From Mariannaea sp. PMI_226 (lineage: Eukaryota > Ascomycota > Sordariomycetes > Hypocreales > Nectriaceae): a DNA stretch of 64,000 nt. Below the pieces are notes generated by a model. The model did no database searches. It was given only the letters and a program-made list of their open reading frames with translations, and was not told where the DNA came from. Location: NCBI GenBank assembly GCA_024336345.1, contig JANFOG010000009.1:868001-932000 (forward strand). The letters are read 5' to 3'. Shown piece after piece: positions 11,501 to 22,402 of this stretch. Each line of letters opens with the position of its first letter. The first letter of the stretch is position 1. A program made the translations under genes and the position numbers.

Positions 11501-12814
11501 TGGGGCTGTCCCCATTCGGAATCCCTGAAACGGGAGCTAAGATGGAAAATATCTCAGATATATCTTGGCGTTCTCGACTCGGAAGGAAAAAAAAGAGTAA
11601 TTAAAACTTCCGCCGGTATTATGAACCAGGGCCTGGCATTATTGCTGGTGATGAAATCCAAAGCGTTTCTCCCAAAGAAAGACAAGAATGTCACCCCAAA
11701 ACAACATGCTCTTTGTTCACTGGTCGATTTCGCAACGGCTCTTCTCGTCCCATATCAAGGGTCGTGAGGTTGGTGCCCACTACTTCTTCCCGCACGTTTA
11801 CCAGTCCCCAAAACGAAAGGCACTTTTGCACTAGCATAGTTGATGAAAGTCGCCGAGCTTTCCTGAGAAATGTATAGTGTGTTGAGGCACATAGCTATCG
11901 ATATCAGTAATCCAACTAAGCCTTGAAGCACGTTTTGTCTCCATCGACTCATGAGAGTTGAGCCTTCACAACAAGGCCCTCCAAATTCAGTGAAATAAAC
12001 GAACACCTGCACAGGCAATCATATGATACGCTATTGTACGGACACGGACCGCTGTGTACTGTGTAGAAATCGTATCATCCATTTATGGCCTGATCAGCAA
12101 ACTTCTTCATAGCTTCTGTCAACTTTTAAAACCTGTATACTTGGGTGAGCGTTTTCCAGAATCGAGGTTGTATCATGGTCCGCACTGCTCCACATTCAAC
12201 CTGTAGTCGGAATCAACGACTAGGAAGTCAGTCGTCCCTCCAATATTTTATCTTGTTCACTTGGTTACATCAAGATACCTGCAGCGCAGCTTGTGTGCGT
12301 ACTCAATGGCAGGAAGGTGTTTCCCAAATATTACTTCATCCGCCAACTGACAAAAGCCTTGCAGCATGGGCTGGGAGAAGAGCTTGCTGCCCATACTAGG
12401 AACATATGTACGTTAGAGCGAAAAGAAAAAAAATTATCTTGCAGCTACAAGCATTTGCTCGACTAAATTACTAAAGATTTTTAATTTTTCATCTTTTTCA
12501 TTCTGCACTTCCCATCTAACGATCTATTCGTTCCATCTAGTCATTTGCTCCAGTCTAAAGAAACAATGAGTTGTTGAAATGATTCAGGCGGCATGGCCGC
12601 CACACCAGCGTAGTGAGCTTCTCCAGGTGTGGTATGGCTGGACGGGAATGGCGCATTACGGGGCAGTCCGCTGCAGATTCCAGCGGGCGCAAGGCACGGC
12701 AAGTACGCCAAGCACCGTTGTAATACGCCACCGACTTGGCAAAGATTTTCAGGGTTTTCACGTCGTCAACATAATACTCTATGTAGGTGTCTGCTACGGA
12801 GTGAATACGCAGAT

Positions 12815-14920
12815 CTAAACAAAGCACAAATGACCCGTCGGATAGCCATCAGGCGCACATCTTGCTAGAACAACCACCATGATCTTGTCTCGAGCAACGG
12901 GAGCCAATGTCTTCTCGCGTTCATCTCTCTTTGGCGGCTCCCTTGTTGAAACCGACGCCTCAAAGCGGTAGCGACCCATGCCATCCTGGCCAGTCGCGCC
13001 GGTTACGATCACATCTTCCGGGGCGATGTCTTCCCCATTCACCGTGATTCTTACAATCGGCGCGCCATTTTCCGTATCCTCCATACCATCCTGATTAGTA
13101 AATGCCAATTTACCTTTGATGTGGACTTGGACAAGACCAGCCGCATCGGCCTTCGAGCTAGTGCAACTTTCCACCTCCAAGATTGGTCGCCTTACTCGTG
13201 CAGCCTCACCGAGTCTTGCTGGGCCAGCTAACAAATCGATCTTATCCGACGGTAAGGCCGGTGTCTGTTCCGGTGCCGTCCTGAGTCGGAATTTCTTCTC
13301 GAACACATGCGCCCACCGGAGAAGACCCGCATCATCGTAGGCTCGACCCGCGAACGTTAGGCCTACAGGCATCCGCTTGTCTCCCAGTATGCCCATTGGC
13401 ACCGTTACCGAAGGAATGCCGAGGTGACGAAGCGCTCGATTGCCGTTGCTATACCATACGCCGTTCCTCCACGCATGCGCAGCGGCATCGGGGTTAACAT
13501 CCGAATCGGCCGCTCCAACATCTCCTTGTGAAGGAAAGACGAAGCAATCACAATTAAACTGTTCTAGGTAGTCATCGAGCAGGATCTTTCTCATTGCTTC
13601 AAGAGCGGCCACAGCTTCGCCGAGATGCTCCGTCTCGTAGATTGAAGTCGCCTGAGCGTACCCAGCCAACTTGCCCCAGTGAATTGCATTTGATTGGGGG
13701 AAATGCTTCAGCTCAGCCTCTGTACGCATTCTGTGGGGGAATAAGTTAAACTCATCCACGGAGGAGAGGTCGGGAACGTTGGGGTCGCCGTTGGCCCGAA
13801 GAAACGAATCCCAGCCGTGGGCGACCATCGGGCCTCTTTCGTACCAGTTCCAGTCGTTTGGGAGCCGCGGTCCGTTTTTGGGTAATAGATTAGCGTTTTC
13901 GTACGCGGTCACTGCAGGAAAATCGGGGACAATCACTATTTCAGCGCCTAGAGCCTCAAGCTGTTTCCTAGCAGAGCCCCAGAGCTCTTTGACGCCGTCG
14001 CTTGTAAAGACGGGGCTGGCGCCGGTGGGAGCAGGACCTCCGATGTACATGTCTGGAACCGCAATCCGCAATCCTGATAGCGAAGTCGACGATGTGGCAA
14101 TGGTTTGGAAGAGCTCAGGGATAGCCGACCCAGCCCAAGGCTCATCAAGCCTGATGAATGGCTGATCCCGCCAAAATTCGCCCTCTGTTTTCTGATCTCT
14201 TACCGTGATGACTTCCAGCACTCTCAACATGTCGTCCATTGTCCTCGTATGCGGCACCACGACGTCGCACGTAAGGTAGAGCGGCCAGGTGCCCCGACCC
14301 GAGATGTAGCCTCTGGAAGGAGTATAGGCAACAAGGGCGTTGTTAGATGCTGGAGACCTTCCGGAAGAAACGGTCTCCCCTCCCATGCCAAAGGCTGCCA
14401 TTGAAGCAGCAGTTGACACGGCAGAGCCATTGGAAGATCCGGATGCCCAGGCGGCAGCTAGATAGTTGGGGTTGTACGGGCTCTCCGCGCGGCCGTAAAT
14501 GCCCCGCTGCATGCCGCCGTATGCCATCGGCGGCATATTGGTGCGTCCGATCAAGACGCCGCCTTCCGCCCGAATGGCGCCCACTGTGAAAGCATCCTCG
14601 TTTGCAATGAGATCCTTGAATGCGGGAGATCCGCTCGATACCGTCATGCCCTTGACTTTATAGCTGTCCTTGACCGTGTAGGGAATACCCTCAAGCCGTC
14701 GCGGCAACTTGCCCGAAGCTCGGTAATCATCGGATGCGGCGGCTTCGTCAAAGACTTGAGTGTTGAGAACAGGAATGGAGTTTAAAGCAAGGCTTTGGCA
14801 GTCATAGCGAGAAATACGGCGGAGATATTGGGCGACAAGATCAACACTTGTTAATGCGCGGGAGGAGAGAGCTGCTTGAAGGTCGTCAATGGACGCTTCA
14901 ACAAGATTGAGTGTGGCCAT
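12815..14920 (-). CDS. Amidase-signature family hydrolase
   Basis: Single exon, 701 aa, ATG at 14920. The amidase-signature triad can be placed: Lys84 in YTVKDSYKVKG, the bridging Ser163 in ASGSSNGSAVSTAA and the nucleophile Ser186 in GGETVSSGRSPAS. The last motif replaces the usual DTGGSIR with ETVSSGR, a form I recall from a fungal subfamily. RGYISGRGTWPLYLTCDVVVPHTRT-type sequence after it supports an intact core. The core ends near residue 560. About 130 further residues form a separate C-terminal region rich in beta-type sequence (VQVHIKG, VRITVNGEDI), of unknown role. The enzyme probably hydrolyses a small amide, likely cytosolic since there is no signal peptide. Substrate unknown. Confidence 0.88.
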   Translation of the reverse strand: MATLNLVEASIDDLQAALSSRALTSVDLVAQYLRRISRYDCQSLALNSIPVLNTQVFDEAAASDDYRASGKLPRRLEGIPYTVKDSYKVKGMTVSSGSPAFKDLIANEDAFTVGAIRAEGGVLIGRTNMPPMAYGGMQRGIYGRAESPYNPNYLAAAWASGSSNGSAVSTAASMAAFGMGGETVSSGRSPASNNALVAYTPSRGYISGRGTWPLYLTCDVVVPHTRTMDDMLRVLEVITVRDQKTEGEFWRDQPFIRLDEPWAGSAIPELFQTIATSSTSLSGLRIAVPDMYIGGPAPTGASPVFTSDGVKELWGSARKQLEALGAEIVIVPDFPAVTAYENANLLPKNGPRLPNDWNWYERGPMVAHGWDSFLRANGDPNVPDLSSVDEFNLFPHRMRTEAELKHFPQSNAIHWGKLAGYAQATSIYETEHLGEAVAALEAMRKILLDDYLEQFNCDCFVFPSQGDVGAADSDVNPDAAAHAWRNGVWYSNGNRALRHLGIPSVTVPMGILGDKRMPVGLTFAGRAYDDAGLLRWAHVFEKKFRLRTAPEQTPALPSDKIDLLAGPARLGEAARVRRPILEVESCTSSKADAAGLVQVHIKGKLAFTNQDGMEDTENGAPIVRITVNGEDIAPEDVIVTGATGQDGMGRYRFEASVSTREPPKRDEREKTLAPVARDKIMVVVLARCAPDGYPTGHLCFV

Positions 14921-16106
14921 GGCTGAGAAGTAATGAGATGTGATCTCCTCCGGCGTGGGGGTTTGACAAGTTGATGGGATCCAAGTTGCCCAACTAATTA
15001 TCCGAAATAGGTTGAAGAGATGGTCGTACTAGGCTCGGCTTTTGCGTTTCACTCTATCACTTCTGGAGCTGTCCCGGTGATCCCTAGACTGTGGCACTTT
15101 CTTGTTTGATCTTGATTAAGAAAGGAGAAAGATGGCTATTGGTTTCCGAGTTTGAAAGGTCTGAGGGGCATAACTTTCGGGTGTGAGGCGGCTTATTTAA
15201 CCGCTCGCGGGGTAAACAGATCAGCAAAGCGCCTTGAGCTCGAGGCAACTGATTGGTTAGAGGGAGGTGCATACATAGTCCAATTTGTGATGCAGATTGC
15301 ATTCAACTGACATTATTCGCATACGTGGTTCCGATATTAGTATCCAATTGCTTGATTTTAAATTGCGGTAGTTACTATCGGGCATCTTGATAGAGAGAAG
15401 CAGAATTCACCATCACCCCGTAGCTCCGATCCATACCCTATATCAAGTACTTAGCTTTCAGGAATAATCACGGAATAATTGGTCAAGAAATGCCCTCCTG
15501 CAGTAAACAAGCGCTCCAAACCAGTATGACAACGATGTTACTTTTTTTCTTCCGTCCTTTTCGTTTTTTGGGGGGGAGGGGGTTCTAAGCTTGGTACTTA
15601 CAGAAGTTGAAGTTATGATTATCCCGAAATTCAATACGCTATAAGGAATCATATACAGTATCAATACAGAACGATCCAGTCCATGTTATTTCCAAGAGAT
15701 CTCTGAAAACCGGTAACATGCAAAATTCATATTGAACTGATAAATATAAGGCCGTGATATTAATTGATTGTGTAGCTAGTAAACTCTTCTTTCGTGGGCC
15801 GGTATAAATCTTCAATATGAAGTTGAAGTCAGCGCCAACACGCGATCAAGAACATGAGTGCCCTTCACTGCCCTGAGACTAGCCCTTTTTGGTTTAAAAT
15901 GCAATACAAATAGTCAACAGCTGGTGATCGTTCTGGTAATAAGGTCCGTCTAATATTTTCATAAACCTATTTGGAGCTGACATTCACTCAAATTGGGGCA
16001 TTGAAGTGGCTAAACGATCAATTCTACCGCACTAGATATTTTCGAATCTTTTCATCTCGGAAGCGGTAGTAGTCCACCGTGTGAACCATGATCCAAATAA
16101 AATAAA
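14921..16106. other. Intergenic, no gene seen
   Basis: 1.2 kb holding the amidase promoter and the 3' flank of the membrane-protein gene. No further gene or repeat recognised apart from a short G run near 15571. Confidence 0.6.
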
Positions 16107-18147
16107 TTATGGTTCGCTTACAACCTCACAACAAATATTAGTGTCCTGCTCAGCCTTTTCCTCCCCGCGGAAGTCCTCCTCCATATGAAGATCATAAACG
16201 CCATCCACAACTTGGGTATCACGGTATATCCACAAGGCTTTTGATTTACACTCTCCCGCTTTCGTCCCTTTTGTAGAGTTGTATTTCTCTGGGTGGTACT
16301 CGTTCGTCATCGCTCGAAGAACCTTGGCCACCTCCACGACACTGTGCTCAGGCACCACGACGCGATGCGCCAACAAAGCCGTTGACATGGCTAGAATAAG
16401 GTGGATGCTGACCAGCAGTATTAGAATGAGAATAATCATATCCCAATGTGGCACTTTGAGCTGAACCCCGATCTTTGGTTCGATCCCGGCAACAAAAAGC
16501 AATTCGTTATTGTCTGCCGTCGCCGCCACAACGCCAATGGTAAATCTGGCAATTAGGGAAGACATCAAATCCACACTACCGTTGAGTGGAGTACCGAATA
16601 TTGATTCTGCAGGGTAAATTTGGAATTGGAGGTCGTTGCTGCTCGCCAAGGAAGACGCCTCGTATCCTTGTAATGCGATGGAGCCGGAAACCATCGAGGT
16701 CAAGTTGGAACTCACTTGGTGCTCCTTGATGGTCGCATTGGAAACTTGGCTGACTGTGACATTGCATTCATAGTACCACGGCGCAGTATCGGAAAGTTCA
16801 ACGGCATATACTATGCTGCAGCCAGGCCCGCAATCGTCCGTGAAATTTGTCATGAATATAGTCTGTGAGACGCCGCTAGCGACTGGAACGGTGAGCTCCA
16901 GGTGGCCGTCATCCCTCGTAATGGTGATGTTGTGGCTGGTTCCATTTCCTCCATCTTTTATTGGAAAACTGTTGCAGTGGGAGAATGCGTCCAGGCTTCT
17001 TGACGTGGTGACAGTAACGGGGTTTGTGTAGTCGGTCATAATAGACTCAGTTGAAATATCGTGAAAGACATATCGACAGCGGGAAGTGTCGTTGCAGAAC
17101 ATGAGTGGATCCCCAGTATACCAGAGTATTCCTGGTCCGGGGATATTATCCATTGTCTCTGTTGTATAGGCTATGGAAACTGTGCCATAACTAATTTACC
17201 ACACATTAGTGCCTTTGTCTATAGGTGCTTTATTAGTTCAGGAATTACCTGTTCGCAGTATATTGCTGGGCACCAAGGGACGTCGAGTTGTCCGAAACGA
17301 TCTTGTTTGTCTGGACACTGCTCATGTCTGGGATTGAGACATTTCCGGGAACCATCAAGGCATGCTTTTCAGCCGTGTCATTCGTATAGCATAAACCAAG
17401 TGAAGCGACGCCAGCTTGCGTTCCCTAATGAAATGTCAGTGGTTTCGGTCCGGAGAGCGTAATGCCTGGATTAAAGAAAAGACCGTACGATCAGTACAAG
17501 CAACCAAAACAGGGCAGCCATGTGAATAGATAGACGTCGAGACCTAAAGGCCAGCTTAACTAGATGGGTCATCTTCTCCGCCTGCAATATTAATTCAACC
17601 TGCCCAGGACTTAGTTAGCTACGGCTCAACTCACGCATCGGCTGGGCCTCTCTCATACCTTGCGCCTTGATCGATATCGTCGACTGAGGATCCACCATCT
17701 CATATCCCCTATCATTCCGTTCAGGCTACTTGCTATGGCCAACGATAACCATATAGACAAGCCGGTAATAATTGCATTGAACGCGCGCTTTTCCTCTTGG
17801 GACATGACGGGTTTGCTGGAGTACACCCTGATCACCACCGCCATCGACGCTGCGACACTGGCTGTGACCAGCCATCTCAACAGAACACCACGTACTGCCT
17901 TGAAAAGGGGTCGTTTGGTGGCGCGGAGGCCCTGGAATATAACCTCTGGCGAGCGTTGAGCCGAAAGCATCGCCGTTCTCTCAGCGCTGCTATTCTCTCC
18001 CTGTTGGCTGGAGGTTTCTGGCGCCAACTTCCTTTGCCTGATTCCAGCAGGCGACGAGGGCCGAGATCTATGCGTGCTTTGAGAAGACACCGTCGCAGAC
18101 TCGTTCGGAGAGGGCTTCTCATGAGTTGTCGACGCTGCTAGACTCAT
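16107..18147 (-). CDS. Membrane protein with a large glycosylated extracellular domain (uncharacterised)
   Basis: Four exons: 18147-17659, 17581-17489, 17424-17249, 17190-16107, giving 613 aa with consistent phases. The start is the first ATG (18147); upstream in-frame codons are not ATG. The first 70 residues are Ser/Thr-rich and basic. Membrane segments can be read at about residues 85-107 (LLRWLVTASVAASMAVVI), 120-143 (IITGLSIWLSLAIASSLNG), 180-200 (MAALFWLLVLIG) and about 500-525 (MIILILILLVSIHLILAMS). The roughly 300 residues between the last two carry many NxT/NxS sites and paired cysteines, as expected for an exported region. A cytosolic tail of about 90 aa follows. It resembles a common fungal family of large hypothetical membrane proteins. 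No enzymatic motif seen. Confidence 0.75.
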
Positions 18148-18971
18148 CCTGATCTTGTGAGTGGAGTGCACAGCCTGCTGTCGCGACCTGCACAACTCGA
18201 GGTCATTTCACACTTCGGCATGGGGGACGCGGGATTGCAGAAGTTATTTTCTCGAGAGGAGTCATCTCGAGGGCAAAAACGATTTCCCGTCTCCATCCAA
18301 ATAAACTTCACGCCTCCCGCGACCAAACAACGCCATGTTTGGTCAATTTTTATGCAATGAAGTATCTGGAGAGTTACACGCCTCGCAAAACGGGGTCGGC
18401 CCAGTTGAGTTTCGTACCAACTGTGGGTCGACTCTGATGGTGCGTAGGGATACCGCCGAGGGCCTTTTGGAGTGTGAAGTTGTTGCATCCGAGCTTTGTT
18501 GGTTCATATTACGATACGGCCAATCGGCGTGGATACCAGAGACGAACAACAAAGACACCAGCGATTGCCCATGCCTGAATCAAGGCAGCACCTGGACACT
18601 AGTCAAACTCATTACTAACTAGATAAATCTGACAGAGGCCGCCACGGCCTGTGACTCAACTTCTCAGAATTCTTTGCGTTATTGGGCGTGCGAGTGCATG
18701 CATCAATTTCTCCCCTTTACGTCCGGGTCATCTAAGCGTCAACGGTCCGTTTCGTCCAGCCGGAAACGGGCCATGTCTGGAATGGGTCTGGAGGGAACCA
18801 ATTCCAAAGCGATGAAATCTGCATCTGACCAGTCCTTCAAGCATTGACATGTCATGTCTTCAATTTTCATATTTGCCCCATTCACCAAGAGAGAAAAAAA
18901 AAACACATCTACAGACTGATGGTGGAACAGCTAGCTCCAGGAACGTGTCTCATTTCGCTGACGCAGATTCA
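18148..18971. other. Intergenic, no gene seen
   Basis: 824 bases between the membrane-protein start and the 3' end of the next regulator gene. A run of A bases at 18894-18903. Short open frames without features. Confidence 0.6.
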
Positions 18972-21011
18972 TCATACCATCTGGACGCTGGAGTACGCCG
19001 CCTCCCTTCCCTGCATTTCGACCGCGACTTTGGCCCTGTCGTGTAAGACAGCACACGTCCTAAGCATCTGCCCTGCTTCATCGGATCGCGAGCATTGCTT
19101 TTCGTCATTCGCCAATACCTCAAGCAGTCCTAAAAATGGTTCGACAACATGCAAATCAGAATGCGCTTGTGCAGAGTTGGGATAACGAATCACGTTTTCT
19201 AGAAGTGTTGTAACAGCGGCAAAGAAGGGATGCAACAGGAGCCTGTTGGGGGACATAAGTATGAAAATGTTTGTTGCCAATGTGAGGATACGACATACCA
19301 TACGCACGCATAGTCTCCCTGAGGTGTTACACGGACGAGATGAAGTGCCTTGCGTGATTCCACCACACATTTCTTTTCCGATGGAGTCCATGCTCCCAAA
19401 GATTCAGCATCGGCGAGTAATTGCTCTTGCGGTGACAAATTACGGCCAATCATAATCAGGCAGTTTACATAGGTGGCGCGTAAAATGAGTAAGTGTAAGA
19501 ACTCGATGGTAAACGAAGCATGTTGATTCGGGGCCGAATTGTTGTCATAGTCGAGCCGAACGCTGTTCCTCCAATACGACAAAATCAGATCGAGTTCTCT
19601 TGCAACGGCGGCTCTTTGCATATCGGACTGTCTCGTTGCTTGAACAGAGTATAGTCTCTTATAAATCTGTCCTTGTATGACGGCAATCCCGACGCGGGAG
19701 TTGAAAAAGTCGATTGTCTGTGGCTTATCGTCGAACTGCGATATAGTGGAGAGATTTCCTGCCGGCAGCTCGGCATCCATATCCTCGTCATCTTGTGCAA
19801 AAGGCACTCCCATTCGCAAACTGATGTCTCTATCCATGTAGTATGCAATCCAGAAGACTCGTCGTCGCTGCTCCACCTGGGCTTTGCTAAGGCTGAGATC
19901 CTGGGTCTTCCTGTGCAGTCCCATCGCTTGCGCCAATCGCACAGCAGCAGCAATTAGAACCGAAGCTGGCTCGGGATTCGGTGTACCCTGGAGAATTGTC
20001 GCCATGCCCACGAGAGCCTGAATGGCAGGTAAGCTATGGTGCAGGATACTGATCTCTGAGACAACAGCGAGAGCGTTGTGAATATACCCACACGATTCGA
20101 AATTCTCATTGTGGGCGTCCAAGATTCGCATTGCACGAAATCGATGGGCCAACGAGAAAACGACGTTAACACACGCCCACCAGGCAGGATTACTCCGATT
20201 ACAGTCTCTGTAGTTTTGGTGAAACTGCTGTCGGAAGTCCCCTTCGTCGAAAAGTGGGAAGAAGTTATTGAAGCTCTTGAATGTATCATCTATTAGTTCG
20301 AGGGCGACTGACTCGGATGGTAGTTTATGGAACGAAGGTCGAGAAAATGGACCTAGTGCAAGACTGTCCTTCCATGTAAGTGAGGTATACGCAGGAACAG
20401 GAGCGAGAGGGGTGAAACTTGATGGCGATATCATCCCCGCTGTTGTGTTCTGACACCAAGGCCAAAACGAGAAGCCCATGTCGATATTGCTACTCCCCAG
20501 ATCTGCCCCATTGCTTGGCAGATTTAGCTGCTTCATCTCAGGATTTTGCGAAATATGGGTGATTCCTGCATCAACTTGTCCCCCCAAGCCAAGAATATCA
20601 AATGACGAGGCTGTCTCAAGCACAGGTTCGGTTATACCTGGATTGTTCAGGTGACGAGCGTCTTCCAAAAGCCCCTCCAATTGTTTCAATTTCCCCTCAA
20701 GCGCCCTGATATGCTTGTGGCTAGAAAGTAACTGTTATTCCATGTCCATTGGAGAGTGGTGAATGTACAAACCCTTGCGGCCTTCGAGGTTGTCTCTGTG
20801 TTTTGATGGGAGTAAAATGACAAGGTAATTGGTGTTTTGAGCACTGCACACAACCCTCTTTGGTTGGCTGACAACGAGTCTTCTTCTTGCGACACGAATC
20901 GCAGGCCTATGTCGAATGTATTTAGCATTGATCAAGAAGCATCGGTTGATATCATGAAGCACGCACCCGTGTAAGGACCTTCTCGGCCCCGGCTCTAGTG
21001 GGTAGCTCCAT
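18972..21011 (-). CDS. Zn2Cys6 fungal transcription factor
   Basis: Four exons: 21011-20967, 20906-20773, 20720-19299, 19242-18972, giving 623 aa. The binuclear zinc cluster is complete: Cys17, 20, 27, 34, 37 and 44 (C-x2-C-x6-C-x6-C-x2-C-x6-C, with RKKKTR after the second Cys). It is followed by a basic linker and a short coiled coil (HIRALEGKLKQLEGLL). A fungal-specific regulatory domain spans roughly residues 200-480, with characteristic ALVGMATILQGTPNPEPAS, AVRLAQAMGLHRK and RRRVFWIAYYMDRD blocks. The first intron sits immediately before the zinc cluster and another between cluster and coiled coil, so these small exons are easily missed. It lies head to tail with the SDR gene 580 bases upstream, which it may regulate (inference). 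Confidence 0.88.
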
Positions 21012-21590
21012 AAGTCGGTGCTTCACGTCGACGCCGATGCCGACGCCTGGTGAGATCAGTGTCTAAGCCACTTGATTGGCGTAATAAAAAATATCAGGAA
21101 AATGGCACAAAGATTCTAATTGAGACCACTCAGACATGTAATATCAGCCAAAACATGAGTGTTGTATTGGGGGGGTGCAATATTATAAATCAAGTCGTCA
21201 CATGACCCTGCTTTGAGTGGTGATGACAAATTGGGTGAAGCCGTGCTACATTGTGCATGTAACTATGCGCCAGAAAATCTGGGCAGTTCAAATGATAATG
21301 TAGGTCTTGGAAGCAAGATAGAATAGGTCGAATATCAGAGCAATTTGCGAGTCCTCAAATGGTTGAGATCGTTAGGCGACGTTGTTTGCTAGGGCATGGA
21401 TGCAGAAGATGGAACGATATCTTTTGACTTAGTTGAATATACAGTTAACACACCACTGGCTATGGTACTAATACGGCCTCAATGTCCTCTTGACTAGAAA
21501 AATACCTCTGGCGGCATGCCTATTTCCTCTCCATGCTGAGAACACGTCCGAGTACGGCAACTGGGTTCTTTGTTCGTTCTCGCAGAGTAC
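21012..21590. other. Intergenic, no gene seen
   Basis: 579 bases upstream of the regulator, downstream of the SDR stop. Probable regulator promoter; no clear element recognised. Confidence 0.6.
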
Positions 21591-22402
21591 TTAAAACTTC
21601 TTGTACCCTACCCCCTTAACAAAGGTCTGCTGCCAGGGACCCTGCGACTTTGTTTCAGCGAGCTCAGTGTAGAACTGCGCATGTGCTGGTCCATCAATCG
21701 CACTATACACAGGCGAGCCATCAGCCTTGCGCTCGTCGGCATAGTAGAACCTATTTTAAAGACCCGCATTAGAACATTGCCGCCTTGGAGATGTGCCAGG
21801 GTTTAACACCTACTTGAAACCTCTGTCTTGGTATGCCTCTGCAGCGACTTGAACAATGTGTGCTGTAGCGGACTTGCCAACACCAATGGTCAGGAGAGGC
21901 GCGATAGGCGATATGTTGGTAATATTCCCAGTATAGATAAACGTTCGAGAAGCAGACTCAGGAAGCTCTTCAAAGGCAAGACTGGCTTGCTGGGCGGCGG
22001 CGAAAGCGCTGACAGTATTAATGTTTAAGTCACGAACGAAGTCCTTCATCGGAACAAGCAAAGGAGTCTCTGGCTTTTGCGGGGTTACGGCAGCGGCTTT
22101 GTTTAGTAGATTAGCAATCTCATCTGCATCTGCAATACCAACACACAGGATCAAGTACCATTATAGACAACGACATAGGGGGTTCCCAGCTGTGATTTAA
22201 CTTTGGCGAAAATTCCTGCAATGGAATCGGCATCTGAGAAATCGCCCTTGATATGGAGTTGGTCAGGGGTGCTGTCATCCTCCTGCAGACTTCGAGCAGC
22301 GAGGGCGACTTTGTAGCCCTTTGCAACAAAGGCACGGGCGACATTTTGTCCAATATTGGCTCCGGCCCCGAGAATAAGAGCAACTGGTGAAGTGGAAGCC
22401 AT
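21591..22402 (-). CDS. Atypical short-chain dehydrogenase/reductase-like protein
   Basis: Three exons: 22402-22159, 22096-21814, 21750-21591, giving 228 aa. The splice choices restore the order seen in this fungal SDR group: VVVYN, AAAVTPQ, then DLNINTVSAFAAAQQA, and DRGF joined to KFYYADERK. The Rossmann nucleotide-binding loop is GAGANIG at residues 12-18. The usual catalytic YxxxK is not present: the aligned stretch is TIGVGKSA, with Ile where Tyr is expected and Lys retained. It may therefore be a binding protein or use another mechanism. No signal peptide; probably cytosolic. The tail PWQQTFVKGVGYKKF is typical of the group. An intron acceptor earlier in the sequence (after GGTATTGCAG) would leave an intron of only 29 nt and was rejected. 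Confidence 0.82.

Larger units (their letters stand above)
8359..12814. other. 4.5-kb stretch without a recognisable gene
   Basis: Lies upstream of the permease and downstream of the amidase, both on the minus strand. It holds a CCATC microsatellite, a 13-base C run (8978-8990), further G/C runs near 9071 and 10097, and many short open frames on both strands. The largest (9653-10201, 182 codons) has biased low-complexity composition and no family features. It could contain long regulatory sequence or a non-coding transcript; nothing proves either. Confidence 0.5.

Noticed and set aside
12555..12827. Open frame just downstream of the amidase that might extend it or be another gene
   Set aside because: The amidase stop codon at 12815-12817 is clear and no splice donor rescues it; the frame has no family features.
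13779..14165. 128-codon plus-strand frame
   Set aside because: Antisense shadow of the amidase gene, which has complete catalytic motifs.
22130..22158. Earlier acceptor giving a 29-nt intron in the SDR
   Set aside because: Too short for a fungal spliceosomal intron; the 62-nt alternative restores the family-like junction.
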